In this document: piece after piece, positions 54,626 to 63,171 of the stretch
How positions within the stretch are numbered: position 1 is the stretch's first letter
Layout of the letters: each line of letters starts with the position of its first letter
NCBI RefSeq assembly: GCF_041320595.1
Contig: NZ_CP166625.1
Location: 2,243,501-2,307,500 of the forward strand
Direction: 5' to 3'
Length of the DNA: 64,000 nt
Source: Pleomorphomonas sp. PLEO
GTDB lineage: Bacteria > Pseudomonadota > Alphaproteobacteria > Rhizobiales > Pleomorphomonadaceae
The notes under the pieces: model-generated
Database searches by the model: none
Seen by the model: the letters and a program-made list of their open reading frames with translations, nothing else
Told to the model about the DNA's origin: nothing
Position numbers and translations under genes: made by a program

Positions 54626-55450
54626 TTGACCCGCATCGCCGTGATTGCCGATACCCATATCGGGGTGAGCAAACCGAACTTCGTCGACAACTGGCGGCGG
54701 GCCGCGCAGCGCGTCAACGACCGCCGGCCGGACCTCACCGTCATCCTCGGCGACCTTACTTTCGATGGCGCCAATTCCGACGCCGACTGCGCCTTTGCCA
54801 GGGAGGCGCTGGCCGATCTCAAGAGCCCCTGTCTCGTGCTGCCGGGCAACCATGACGTCGGCGATACCGACCGGGGGAGTCGTCAGCCGGCCAACGCGGA
54901 GCGGCTCGCCCGCTGGGTGCGCACCTTCGGCGCCGATCGCTGGGTGTCGGACGAGATCGACGGCTGGCGCCTGATCGGGCTCAATGCCCAAATCCTTGGA
55001 ACGGGGCTGCCCGAGGAAATCGAGCAGTGGCGCTTTCTGGAACAGGCCCTGGTCACGGATCGCCGCACCATCGTCTTCACCCACCAGCCGCTGTTCCTCG
55101 AACACCGGCGGGAAGGCGACCGTCCCTATTGGGCGAGCGTGGCCACGGCGCGCCATCGTCTTCTGGAGCTCACGACCCGCGCCGGCACGCTGGCCATCCT
55201 CAGCGCCCATATGCACCGGGCGCTTTCGGCCGTATCGTCGGACGGGCCGGCACTGTTTTGGGTGCCGGCCACCAGTTTCCTGACGCGCGATACGTCGATG
55301 CCGCCCCAGAACGGAGCCGAGATGCTTGGCGTGACCTATCTCGATCTGACGGACGACGGCTTCAGCGTCGCTTTCGATCCGGCACCCGGCCTCGAACCCT
55401 TCTATATCGAGGACTTCAACGGCACTCTTTATCCGGCACCGAGCAAATGA
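54626..55450 (+). CDS. Calcineurin-like metallophosphoesterase (class III phosphodiesterase type)
   Basis: This is a cytosolic binuclear-metal phosphoesterase of about 274 residues. The family motifs occur in order: IADTHIG, LGDLTFDG, PGNHDVGD, FTHQPLF and SAHMHRA. The last is a variant of the usual GHxH, with Ala for Gly. The layout resembles CpdA/GpdQ enzymes, which split phosphodiesters including glycerophosphodiesters and cyclic nucleotides. The TTG at 54626 (MTRIAVIADTH) is chosen because GGGAGTAAGG lies just upstream; an ATG at 54599 adds nine residues. Its stop overlaps the PHP gene by four bases. First gene of the operon MPE-PHP-TetR. Confidence 0.88.
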   Translation: MTRIAVIADTHIGVSKPNFVDNWRRAAQRVNDRRPDLTVILGDLTFDGANSDADCAFAREALADLKSPCLVLPGNHDVGDTDRGSRQPANAERLARWVRTFGADRWVSDEIDGWRLIGLNAQILGTGLPEEIEQWRFLEQALVTDRRTIVFTHQPLFLEHRREGDRPYWASVATARHRLLELTTRAGTLAILSAHMHRALSAVSSDGPALFWVPATSFLTRDTSMPPQNGAEMLGVTYLDLTDDGFSVAFDPAPGLEPFYIEDFNGTLYPAPSK

Positions 55451-56313
55451 CCTGGTTCAGCTTTCACGGCGGGCACAGCGGTTCGTTCTGCGCCCACGCC
55501 AAGGGCACCCTCGAAGAGGTGGTTGAAACCGCCATCGCCCGTGGCTTCACCCATTACGGCCTCAGCGAGCACGTGCCGCGCTATCGCGAGCAGGATCTTT
55601 TCCCCGGCGAAGAGCATCTGGGGACCGAAGGACTGATCCGCGCCTTTGAGGATTACGCCCGCGCGGCGTTCGAGCTTCAGGAGCGCTATGCCGACCGGAT
55701 CGAGCTGCTGGTCGGCTTCGAAACGGAGGCGCTGCCGCCCGACATCTGGCCCGAGAGAATGCGCGAACTCCGGCGGTCCTACCCGTTCGACTATTTCGTT
55801 GGCAGCATGCACGACATCGACGGCCGCTGGGTCGACTTCAAGCCGGCAATGACGGATGAGCTGAAGGCCGAATTCGGCGCGGAGGCTCTGCACGTAACCT
55901 GGTTCGAGCGGCTGGCCGACATGGTGCGGCTTCTCAAGCCCGACGTGGTCGGCCATATTGATCTCATCCGCAAATTCGAGCCGCCCGACTTCGCCTTCAG
56001 CCCCGCCGCGCTCAGGGCCGCCGAGGGGCTGCTGGACGCGGCGCGGGCGGCCGGGTCGGCGCTCGACGTCAACTGCGCGCCGGTCCGCAACGGCTATGGC
56101 GCGCCTTATCCGCAACTCCCCCTGCTGGAGATAGCCTGCCGCATGGGCATCGGCGTCACGCTCGGCGACGACAGCCACGGCCCCGACACGGTCGGCGTTG
56201 GGTTGACGGCCTCGCTGGAGGCGATCGCCAAGGCCGGCTTCCGGTCAGTTCGCCGCCTCAGCCGGGGTCGAGGCTGGGAAGACATTCCGCTTGATCAGGT
56301 AAGGCCAGGATGA
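55447..56313 (+). CDS. PHP-domain phosphatase (histidinol-phosphatase-like)
   Basis: This 288-residue PHP-fold metallophosphatase has motif 1 FHGGHSGSFCAHAKG (with the first pair spaced HxxH), then YGLSEHVP, GFETEAL, GSMHDIDG, VVGHIDLI and GDDSHGPDTVG. These are the trinuclear metal ligands of HisJ-type enzymes. HisJ removes phosphate from histidinol phosphate, but this gene is not in a histidine operon. Here it sits between a phosphodiesterase and a TetR regulator, so a phosphomonoester product of the upstream enzyme is a likely substrate. It overlaps both neighbours by four bases. Confidence 0.88.
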   Translation: MTWFSFHGGHSGSFCAHAKGTLEEVVETAIARGFTHYGLSEHVPRYREQDLFPGEEHLGTEGLIRAFEDYARAAFELQERYADRIELLVGFETEALPPDIWPERMRELRRSYPFDYFVGSMHDIDGRWVDFKPAMTDELKAEFGAEALHVTWFERLADMVRLLKPDVVGHIDLIRKFEPPDFAFSPAALRAAEGLLDAARAAGSALDVNCAPVRNGYGAPYPQLPLLEIACRMGIGVTLGDDSHGPDTVGVGLTASLEAIAKAGFRSVRRLSRGRGWEDIPLDQVRPG

Positions 56314-57068
56314 CCGGCGAGCGCGACGACCAGACAACCCTCACCGGCGAGGCTTCCGGGCGTGCTGCCAAGCCGCCGAGGCCCAAGATCCGGCGACGGC
56401 CCACCGAGGAGAAAAAGGCCGAACGCGCCAAGCCGGCCGGCAAGCCGCGCGACGCCGATGCCACGCGCGCCAAGGTGCTGCAGGCCGCCATTGTCGAGTT
56501 CGCCGAGAAGGGGCTGACGGGCGCGCGCGTCGACGAGATTGCCGCGCGGGCGGGCTTCAACAAGCGGATGCTCTACCACTATTTCGGCAGCAAGGAGGAG
56601 CTGTTCCAGGCGGTGCTCGAAACCGTCTACACCGATGTGTGGGAGGCCGAGGCGGCGCTCGATCTTGACGACCTGTCCCCCGACGCGGCGCTGGCCGGGC
56701 TCGTCACCTTCACCTGGGACTATTACCTCGCCCATCCCGAGTTCATGACACTGCTCAGCCACGAGAATCTGCTCGCGGCGCGGCATTTCCGGCAGACGGA
56801 AACCGTTGGTCCCAAGGCCCGACAGTCGCTCGATCTGGTGGCGCGCATCCTCGATCGCGGTGTCGCTGCCGGCCTGTTCCGCCCCGGCATCGATCCGGTG
56901 CAGCTCAACATCACCATCAGCGCCATCGGCTACTATTACCTGACCAACCGCTACACGGCGTCCATCGTCTACGAGCGCGACATGGCAACGGCGGAGGCCT
57001 TTGCCGCCCGCCTTCGCTTCAACATCGAGACGATCCTCGCCATGGTCTCGGCCAAGGCGAGGATCTAG
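56310..57068 (+). CDS. TetR-family regulator with a long basic N-terminus
   Basis: This is a 252-residue regulator. The HTH (ILQAAIVEFAEKG-type start: KVLQAAIVEFAEKGLTGARVDEIAARAGFNKRMLYHYFGSKEELFQAVLE) begins only at about residue 53. The first 50 residues are Lys/Arg/Pro-rich and disordered (KPPRPKIRRRPTEEKKAERAKPAGKPRDADATR), a feature unlike most TetR proteins. The C-domain is of the all-helical TetR_C type. Its ATG overlaps the PHP stop (ATGA). It probably controls the divergent importer and phosphoesterase operons. Confidence 0.92.
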   Translation: MTGERDDQTTLTGEASGRAAKPPRPKIRRRPTEEKKAERAKPAGKPRDADATRAKVLQAAIVEFAEKGLTGARVDEIAARAGFNKRMLYHYFGSKEELFQAVLETVYTDVWEAEAALDLDDLSPDAALAGLVTFTWDYYLAHPEFMTLLSHENLLAARHFRQTETVGPKARQSLDLVARILDRGVAAGLFRPGIDPVQLNITISAIGYYYLTNRYTASIVYERDMATAEAFAARLRFNIETILAMVSAKARI

Positions 57069-57090
57069 CTTGAGCCCCCTTGGGGCGGTG

Positions 57091-57792
57091 TCAGTGGGGC
57101 GTGACGCGACCCTGAACGAGGCGCAGCAGGTCGGACATTTTCGTCAGCACGGCGTCGGGTCGGCATCCCTCCAGGGCTGCGTACATCCGCTCGGATTGAT
57201 GGGCCGCGCCGACGAAGGCACAGCAGCGCATGCCGGCGCGGTGGGCGGCTTCAAGTCCGGTCGTGCTGTCCTCGATGACGACGCAGTCGGCCGGTGCGAC
57301 CCCCATGGCTTCCGCCGCCAGAAGGAAGACCGCCGGGTCGGGTTTATGCAGGCCGATGTCGTGGGATGAGAAGAACCGCGACCCGATCAGGTTGAAGATG
57401 CCGGCGGACTTCATGCGCAGGATCAGATCCTTTCGCGAGGAATTCGAGGCGACGCAGAACGGCACGGTCAGGCCCTCCAGCACCTCGACGGTGCCCGGTG
57501 TGGGAGAGACGCCCGAAAGCATCGCCTCGCGCCAAGCTTCATAGATATCGTCAAAGAAAGTGTCGTTCAGACTGAGGCCGGTGAGATCTTCCAGCAGCTC
57601 GCGTTCCCGCGCGCGTGATACGCCCGACAGCGTCGCGGCGATGTCCGCCGGCGACTGGTGGCTGCCGAGCGCCGCCAGCCTGTCAGAAATGAGGCGGGCG
57701 GCGACCACTTCGGTTTCGGCCAGCGTTCCGTCGAAGTCGAATATGACCAACTTGGGTGGATTGAGGGAAAAGGGTCCGCCATGTTCTTTCAT
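57091..57792 (-). CDS. HAD-family phosphatase (beta-phosphoglucomutase-like)
   Basis: This is a 233-residue HAD subfamily I phosphohydrolase. The four motifs are FDFDGTLAETE (nucleophile Asp plus acid/base Asp), SNSSRKDL, KPDP in GLHKPDPAVFLL, and VIEDSTTGLEAA. The cap is a four-helix type, as in YhcW/GpmB-like and beta-phosphoglucomutase members. Such enzymes remove phosphate from small sugar or polyol phosphates. It is 12 bp downstream of the EEP gene on the same strand and ends the cluster C operon. Convergent with the TetR gene. Confidence 0.9.
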   Translation of the reverse strand: MKEHGGPFSLNPPKLVIFDFDGTLAETEVVAARLISDRLAALGSHQSPADIAATLSGVSRARERELLEDLTGLSLNDTFFDDIYEAWREAMLSGVSPTPGTVEVLEGLTVPFCVASNSSRKDLILRMKSAGIFNLIGSRFFSSHDIGLHKPDPAVFLLAAEAMGVAPADCVVIEDSTTGLEAAHRAGMRCCAFVGAAHQSERMYAALEGCRPDAVLTKMSDLLRLVQGRVTPH

Positions 57793-57804
57793 TCCGGCGG
57801 CGCC

Positions 57805-58683
57805 TCAAGCTGCGAGGTCAAGCGTGACGAAAATCGGCTGGTGGTCCGAGCCGACCGCTTGCTCATCGATCCACATCGACTGCACGGACGACAGATAGTC
57901 CGACGTGACGAAGCAGTAGTCAAAGCGCATCGGCCTGCCTTTCTTGTCGAAGGTGCTGCCTTCGGTCTCCGCGTGGCCGGTCAGGGTCCATGCATCGAAC
58001 AGCCCCTCCAAGGGAAAGACGCGCCGGCCGAGGATCGGCGAAACGTCGCCTGCGAGTTGCTGATATTCCTGCGTGCCGGGGAGGAAGTTCAAGTCACCCA
58101 TCAGGATGCCGCCGCGCGGCCATACCGGTGCCGGGGTGGCAAAGCCCATCTGTTCGGCCGGGGCGCCGCCCCACGGTCCGCCGCGTCGGCCCGCATCGAG
58201 CATGAGCGTGCGTAGCGTTTCGACCTGCGGCAGGCGGTTGAGAGGCGAGACATGGTCGAGATGGGTACAGCAGACGCGCAGCGCGCCAGCCGGGGTGCCG
58301 ATCACCGCCTCGATCATGGTGCGCTGGAGATGCAAGGTGCCGTGAAGCCCGATCTTGGGCAGCGTGTGGTTGGTGACGCTGAGGATCGGCCACCGCGACA
58401 GGATCATGTTGCCGAACCCGAGCCGCAGCCCGCGCCGCCCGCCGGTCAGGCTTTCATCGAGGTAGAGATCGATGCCGCTGCCGTAGAAGCTGTGATCGAG
58501 GCCGCAGAGGCGTGCAATCTCGGCGGGCTGATCGAGCAACTCCCTGGCCGGGTTGTTGGCTTCGACTTCCTGCAGGGCGATGATGTCGGCGTCGCCGAGT
58601 TCGGCGACGATGCGGCCGAGATCGAGTTGCTCGTCCTTTCCAACGCCGTACTGGATATTATAGCTCGCAAGTTTGATCTGCAT
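57805..58683 (-). CDS. Endonuclease/exonuclease/phosphatase-fold phosphodiesterase
   Basis: This is a 292-residue EEP-fold enzyme. Catalytic motifs in order: ASYNIQYGVG, IIALQEVE, CCTHLDHVS, MGDLNFLPG, RFDYCFV and VGSDHQPIFVTL, the complete Mg-dependent set. The family includes sphingomyelinase-like and inositol-polyphosphate phosphatases as well as nucleases. Without a signal peptide this one is cytosolic. Position after the binding-protein gene and before the HAD gene indicates hydrolysis of an imported phosphodiester. The ATG at 58683 is chosen (MQIKLASYNIQYG). Confidence 0.88.
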   Translation of the reverse strand: MQIKLASYNIQYGVGKDEQLDLGRIVAELGDADIIALQEVEANNPARELLDQPAEIARLCGLDHSFYGSGIDLYLDESLTGGRRGLRLGFGNMILSRWPILSVTNHTLPKIGLHGTLHLQRTMIEAVIGTPAGALRVCCTHLDHVSPLNRLPQVETLRTLMLDAGRRGGPWGGAPAEQMGFATPAPVWPRGGILMGDLNFLPGTQEYQQLAGDVSPILGRRVFPLEGLFDAWTLTGHAETEGSTFDKKGRPMRFDYCFVTSDYLSSVQSMWIDEQAVGSDHQPIFVTLDLAA

Positions 58684-58739
58684 GGCACGTTCTCGTTTCT
58701 GCGCGGATTTCACCGACATCGGGGATATTGGCGGGCAAG

Positions 58740-58768
58740 GTCCGGCCCCCCTCGACGAGGGGCCGGAC
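58740..58768 (-). terminator. Intercistronic hairpin after the cluster C binding-protein gene
   Basis: GTCCGGCCCC (58740-58749) / GGGGCCGGAC (58759-58768) is a perfect 10-bp stem just after the stop of the binding-protein gene. There is no T-run, so it probably stabilises mRNA or attenuates, not stops, transcription into the EEP and HAD genes. Confidence 0.6.
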
Positions 58769-58774
58769 GATGGC

Positions 58775-60052
58775 TCATTTCAGGAGGTTTGCCGTCTCGC
58801 TGGCGATGCGCTTCAGGCCGTCCTCGGGCGACAGCTCGCCGCGCTGGACCAGATCGATCACCTTGCGCTGAGCGCGCCAGATCTCGACGCTGTTCGGGCC
58901 GGGATAGGCATACCAGGGCGCGGCGATGCCGGTCTGGCCGGCCGCGGTGCGGTAGTTGGGGTTTTCCGAGTAGAAGGAGGCGAGCACATCCGCCGCCTTC
59001 TTGTTGGTGGGCATATAGCCCGTTCCCTTGGCGACGGTGGCCTCCGATTCAGGCCCGGTCATGAACTTGACGAACTCCCAGGCGAGCTTCTGCTTTTCCG
59101 GGTCCTTGGCCAGGATGACGGCGGCATTGCCGCCGGAGGGCAGGCGGCCGTTCACCTTGTCGGCGAGCGGGTAGGGGGCGGTGCGCATCTGGAAGCGGCT
59201 GCCGATGGTCTCCATGAACGAGCGAACGGCCGACGGCGAGGTGATGTAGAAGCCGAGCTTGCCGGCAAAGAAGGCCTGCTTGTAGGAATCGGCCGAGCTG
59301 GCGACATCCATCTTGGTCGCCTCGGCGACATGGCGTAGCGCCTTCATCGCGTCGAGCCCGAGGGCGTTATCGTAGCCGACGGATTTGCCGTCGTCCGACA
59401 GCATCTTGCCGCCGCGCTCCTGGATGGCCGCTTGCCAGAGCCAGTCGCTTTCGATCGAGGCGACGGAATAGTCCATGCCCCGGACGTCGCCGCCGAGAGC
59501 GTTGATCTTGTTGGCGAGCGCGATCATGCCTTCCCAATCCCCAGGGAAATGCTCGGGATCGCCACCGGCCTGTTTCACGAGGTCGGCGTTGAAATAGACG
59601 ATGGGGGTCGAGGCATTGAACGGGATGCCGTATTGCACGCCGTCAACCTGACCGAGGGACAGGATGGCGGGCGAATAGTTCTCGTCGAGCCACTGTTTGC
59701 CCTCGGCCTCGATGAAGGGCGTTAGCGGCACGGCCTGTCCGCGCGGGCTCAGCGTCCCAATGAGCGGACGCAGGACCGAGAAGCCGGAGAAATAGACATC
59801 CGGCATGTTGCCGGTCATCGCGTTGCGCGTGACGACGAGATTGGCTTCGTTGTAGTCCGGCGGCGAAACGCGGAACTCGATCTTCACGCCGGGATGTGCT
59901 TTCATGAAGGCATCGGCGAGCGGCTGATAGTTGCCGTGGTCGCCGGGCCAGGCGTGCAGGACTTCCAGCGTTGTGTCCGCGAAAGCGGAGGCGAGGGGAG
60001 CCGAGGCGAGCGCGGCCGCCAAGCCGAGCTGCTTGAGTGTACGACTGAACAT
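58775..60052 (-). CDS. UgpB-like ABC transporter substrate-binding protein (cluster C)
   Basis: This is a 425-residue periplasmic protein. The signal peptide is about 1-27 (cleavage near AFA-DTT). UgpB-like cleft motifs: GIPFNASTPIVYFNADLVKQAGGDPEHFPGDW and KGTGYMPTNKKAADVLASFYSENPNYRT. The same motifs are in the protein at 50076-51362, so the two clusters are paralogous. Inside the operon it follows the permeases after 83 bp and precedes the EEP and HAD genes, the reverse of the usual binding-protein-first order. The ATG at 60052 is preceded by AGGAG eleven bases upstream; the ORF extending to 61132 is a shadow of the permease genes. Confidence 0.92.
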   Translation of the reverse strand: MFSRTLKQLGLAAALASAPLASAFADTTLEVLHAWPGDHGNYQPLADAFMKAHPGVKIEFRVSPPDYNEANLVVTRNAMTGNMPDVYFSGFSVLRPLIGTLSPRGQAVPLTPFIEAEGKQWLDENYSPAILSLGQVDGVQYGIPFNASTPIVYFNADLVKQAGGDPEHFPGDWEGMIALANKINALGGDVRGMDYSVASIESDWLWQAAIQERGGKMLSDDGKSVGYDNALGLDAMKALRHVAEATKMDVASSADSYKQAFFAGKLGFYITSPSAVRSFMETIGSRFQMRTAPYPLADKVNGRLPSGGNAAVILAKDPEKQKLAWEFVKFMTGPESEATVAKGTGYMPTNKKAADVLASFYSENPNYRTAAGQTGIAAPWYAYPGPNSVEIWRAQRKVIDLVQRGELSPEDGLKRIASETANLLK

Positions 60053-60135
60053 GGACTTCAGGTCTCCTGGTGAAAAGCGCCGCAAGGCGCAAGAGGTCCC
60101 GACCGGCCGTTGCAGCGGCAGGTCGGGACAAACCA

Positions 60136-60981
60136 TCATTTGACGGCGCCCATCGTGATCCCCTCGACGAAGCGCTTTTGGGCCAACATGAAGACGATCA
60201 CGAGCGGCAAGGTGATCAGCGTGGCGGCGGCCATCAGCGCGCCGTAGGAGTCGCCGCCGTCCGCGCCGCGAAAGAACAGGATGCCGAGCGTCGGAGGAGC
60301 AAGGTCCGTCGACGAGATGGCGATCATCGGCCAGTAGAGGTCGTTCCAGTGGAAGGTGACCGAGAACACGGCGAAGGCCGCGATGGCCGGCATCGCCGCC
60401 GGCAGGATGATGCGCAGGAGGATCGTGGCGTGCGAGCAGCGGTCGAGCCGCGCCGCCTCGATCACCTCGTTGGGAAAGGCGCGCAGGAACTGGCTGAACA
60501 ACAGGATGGCGAAGGGCGAGACGAGAAACGGCGCCACCAGCGCGAAGTAGCTGTCGAGTGCGTTCATCCAGGCGAGGCCGAGGAACATCGGCAGCGCCGT
60601 CGCCTGGAACGGCACAAGCAGGCCGAGGACCACCAGCGCCAGCAGCGACGACTTGTGGCGAAAGGGCAGCTTGGCAATGGCATAGGCGCAGGGCAGCGCC
60701 GTGACGATCTGGGCGAAGAGGATCAGACCGCAGACGATGGCGCCGTTCGCCATGAAGCGGATGAGCGGCGTTCCGCTGAGGGCCTGCCCGTAGTTGGCGG
60801 CGACCGCGAAATGCTGGGGCACGAACAGCCGGGAGGTATCGAAGATCTCGGACGGATCGCGCAGCGAGGTCAGCACCATCCAGGCGAAGGGCAGCGCGGC
60901 GAAGGCGACGGCGGCCCAGATCACCGCGTGGGCCAGAATGGCTTGAGCGCGGCTCGACAGCGAGTGGGACAGGGGATTCAT
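60136..60981 (-). CDS. ABC transporter permease (UgpE-like, cluster C)
   Basis: This 281-residue inner-membrane subunit has six TM helices. EAA loop IEAARLDRCSHATILLRIILPAAMP: the invariant Gly of LDG is Arg here, as in the partner permease. The C-terminus is EGITMGAVK. The ATG at 60981 follows GGGAG and overlaps the stop of the upstream permease by four bases. Clearly related to the permease at 51430-52263 (ALPFAWMVLTSLRDPSEIF start region, LYWPMI in helix 5 loop). Confidence 0.92.
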   Translation of the reverse strand: MNPLSHSLSSRAQAILAHAVIWAAVAFAALPFAWMVLTSLRDPSEIFDTSRLFVPQHFAVAANYGQALSGTPLIRFMANGAIVCGLILFAQIVTALPCAYAIAKLPFRHKSSLLALVVLGLLVPFQATALPMFLGLAWMNALDSYFALVAPFLVSPFAILLFSQFLRAFPNEVIEAARLDRCSHATILLRIILPAAMPAIAAFAVFSVTFHWNDLYWPMIAISSTDLAPPTLGILFFRGADGGDSYGALMAAATLITLPLVIVFMLAQKRFVEGITMGAVK

Positions 60982-61880
60982 CGGGCAATCTCCCGGCGAG
61001 CGGACCACATCTGAAGCGCGGAGACGGCGCCGACGAAGACGACGAACAGCATGGTGAGCGCGCTGCCGTAGCCGATGCGGAAATAGGAGAAGGCCTCCAG
61101 ATAAGTCTCGTAGAGCAAGACCAGGCTCGCATCCTGCGGGCCGCCCTGGGTCAACACCGCCACGAGGTCGAAGGCCTGGAAGGCTTTTATGGTGGTCAAG
61201 AGCACGACGACGAGCGTCGTCGGGGCGAGAAGCGGCCAGGTGATGCGGCGGAAACGCTCCCAGCCGCTACCGACGCGGTCGAGGGCGGCCGCCTCGTAGA
61301 GCTCGCCGGGGATGGCGGTGAGGCCGGCCAGGAAGAAGACGAAGCAGAAGCTTGCCTGCTGCCAGATGGCGATCAGGGCCAGGCTCGGCAGGACCGTCTC
61401 GACATCGGACAGGAAGGCGATCGGCGCCAGCCCCAGCGCTTTCAGGACCGCGTTGACCGGGCCGATCCGCTCATGCAGCAGCAGGCTCCACACGATGGCC
61501 ATCACGGTCATCGTCGCCGTCAGCGGCAGAAACAGCAGCAATTCGTAGAGACGGCGCGTTCGGTTGCGGCCTCGCACGAGCAGCGCCAGCAACAGCCCGA
61601 GGCCGACCGAGGCGGGGACCACCATCGCCGTGAAGATCAGCGTGTTGACGATCGCCCGGCTGGCGGTGTCGCTGGTCGCGATCCGCTCGAAGTTTGTGAG
61701 GCCGATCCAGTGAAGGCTGAGGCCGCCAAGCTGGTAATCGGAGAACGACAGCAACAGGACGGCCAGAAGCGGAAAGAGTGTCGTTGCAATCAGCAGCAGC
61801 AGGGCCGGAATGACGCAGATGGCCATCGGCAATCCGGCGCTCCGGAGCGGTGCCTGGAGAAAGGCGACGGTGGAGTTCAT
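60978..61880 (-). CDS. ABC transporter permease (UgpA-like, cluster C)
   Basis: This is a 300-residue inner-membrane subunit with six TM helices. EAA loop YEAAALDRVGSGWERFRRITWPLLAP, with Arg in place of the usual Gly. It shares IGPVNAVLKALGL and GGPQDASLVLLYETY type segments with the permease at 52266-53189. The ATG at 61880 follows GAGG and overlaps the ATPase stop by four bases. Confidence 0.92.
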   Translation of the reverse strand: MNSTVAFLQAPLRSAGLPMAICVIPALLLLIATTLFPLLAVLLLSFSDYQLGGLSLHWIGLTNFERIATSDTASRAIVNTLIFTAMVVPASVGLGLLLALLVRGRNRTRRLYELLLFLPLTATMTVMAIVWSLLLHERIGPVNAVLKALGLAPIAFLSDVETVLPSLALIAIWQQASFCFVFFLAGLTAIPGELYEAAALDRVGSGWERFRRITWPLLAPTTLVVVLLTTIKAFQAFDLVAVLTQGGPQDASLVLLYETYLEAFSYFRIGYGSALTMLFVVFVGAVSALQMWSARREIAR

Positions 61881-63067
61881 TGCGCCGCCTCGCATTCGAT
61901 CCGCATCAGCGGCTGAAGGGGCACCGCATTGCCGTCTTGGCCGAACAGATGCGCGCCGCGCCCGTGAGCGGCGAGGCTGAAGTCGCCTGCGAGCAATCCG
62001 CTCGCCTGCATGTCGGCGAGACGATCCTCGGTCAGGCGGCAGGTCGCGGCGCGGCCGGTTGTCGTGACGCGGCAGCGCAGAAGGCTTTCGTGGCCCATGC
62101 GCTCAATGCGATCGAGGCGTACGGGCAGGGCGAAGTCGCCCCCGGATACGCCGGAGGGGATCGGCTCGAACGCTTCGGCGCGGACGGCAAGCTGCCCGCT
62201 GCCGACGGCCGGTCCGTCGACGACGAAGGGGAAGCGCCCATCTTCTCCGTTGATCCGGCCGGCTTCGTCGATCTCGACCGGGAACAGGTTGATCGCCGGG
62301 TACCCGATGAAGGTCGCAACATCGATATGGCCAGGGGCGCCGTAGATTTCCCGTGGCGTTCCGATCTGGCGGATTTTTCCCTCGAACATCAGCGCGATGC
62401 GATCCGACATGGCGATCGCGTCGGCCTGGTCATGGGTCACGAAGAGAAATGTGGCGCCGAGGCGCTTGTTGAGGGCGATGATCTCGTCGCGCATGCTCAC
62501 GCGCAGCTTGGCGTCGAGATTGGAGAGCGGCTCGTCCATCAGGAAGACGCCGGGCTCGCGCGCCATGGCGCGGGCAAGCGCGACGCGCTGACGCTGCCCG
62601 CCGGAAAGCTGTGCCGGTCGACGCTTGAGAAGCTGGCCGATTTCCACGATGTCGGCCGTGCGAACCACCCGCTCGGCGATCGACCGGCGGACGGCGCGAG
62701 AGCCGGGCATGAGAGGGCCGATCAGTGGCAGACGTTGGTCCCAGGAAAGCTCGGTCATTTCGAGCGACAGGCCGATGTTCTCGGCCACGTTCATGTGCGG
62801 ATAGAGCGCGTAGGACTGAAAGACCATGGCGAGGTCGCGGCTTCCGGCCGGCGTCGCATCGACCGATTCGCCGCCCAGCTTGATGGAGCCCGATTGCGCC
62901 CGCTCCAGTCCGGCAATGATCCGCAGCAGGGTCGACTTGCCACAGCCCGACGGGCCGAGCAGGCAGACGAGTTCGCCCGCCTCGATCGTGAGATCGACGG
63001 ATTTCAGGACCGCTTCGCGGCCGAAAGACTTGATAATGCCATTGAGGGATATTGAGAGGCCCGCCAT
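61877..63067 (-). CDS. ABC transporter ATPase (UgpC/MalK-like, cluster C)
   Basis: This is a 396-residue ATPase: Walker A GPSGCGKST, Q-loop MVFQSYALYPH, signature LSGGQRQRVALARA, Walker B VFLMDEPLSNLD, H-loop FVTHDQ and a C-terminal TOBE-like domain. It has the extra segment (LSWDQRLPLIGPLMPGSRAVRR) between Q-loop and signature seen in the cluster B ATPase. First gene of the cluster C operon. Start: ATG at 63067 with AAGGTGG upstream; a GTG three codons earlier is possible. The RpiR-type regulator is encoded 104 bp upstream on the same strand. Confidence 0.93.
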   Translation of the reverse strand: MAGLSISLNGIIKSFGREAVLKSVDLTIEAGELVCLLGPSGCGKSTLLRIIAGLERAQSGSIKLGGESVDATPAGSRDLAMVFQSYALYPHMNVAENIGLSLEMTELSWDQRLPLIGPLMPGSRAVRRSIAERVVRTADIVEIGQLLKRRPAQLSGGQRQRVALARAMAREPGVFLMDEPLSNLDAKLRVSMRDEIIALNKRLGATFLFVTHDQADAIAMSDRIALMFEGKIRQIGTPREIYGAPGHIDVATFIGYPAINLFPVEIDEAGRINGEDGRFPFVVDGPAVGSGQLAVRAEAFEPIPSGVSGGDFALPVRLDRIERMGHESLLRCRVTTTGRAATCRLTEDRLADMQASGLLAGDFSLAAHGRGAHLFGQDGNAVPLQPLMRIECEAAQ

Positions 63068-63123
63068 CCGATCCACCTTTCGTTGGAACGGATGTATCGG
63101 AGCTAAATTTCAAATAGATGACA

Positions 63124-63142
63124 TTTGGAGCAAAACTCCAAA
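63124..63142. promoter_or_regulatory. Candidate operator upstream of cluster C
   Basis: TTTGGAG-CAAAA-CTCCAAA is a perfect 7-bp inverted repeat between the RpiR gene and the ATPase gene. It could be the site of that regulator. A second AT-rich dyad-like stretch (AAATTTCAAAT) lies beside it. Confidence 0.5.
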
Positions 63143-63171
63143 AGGAGCTGACCGCCCGTGGGCGCCGTGCT

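Noticed and set aside
60053-61132. N-terminal extension joining the cluster C binding protein to upstream sequence as one 785-residue protein
   Set aside because: The extension is an alternative frame of the permease genes; the signal peptide at 60052 with AGGAG upstream marks the true start.
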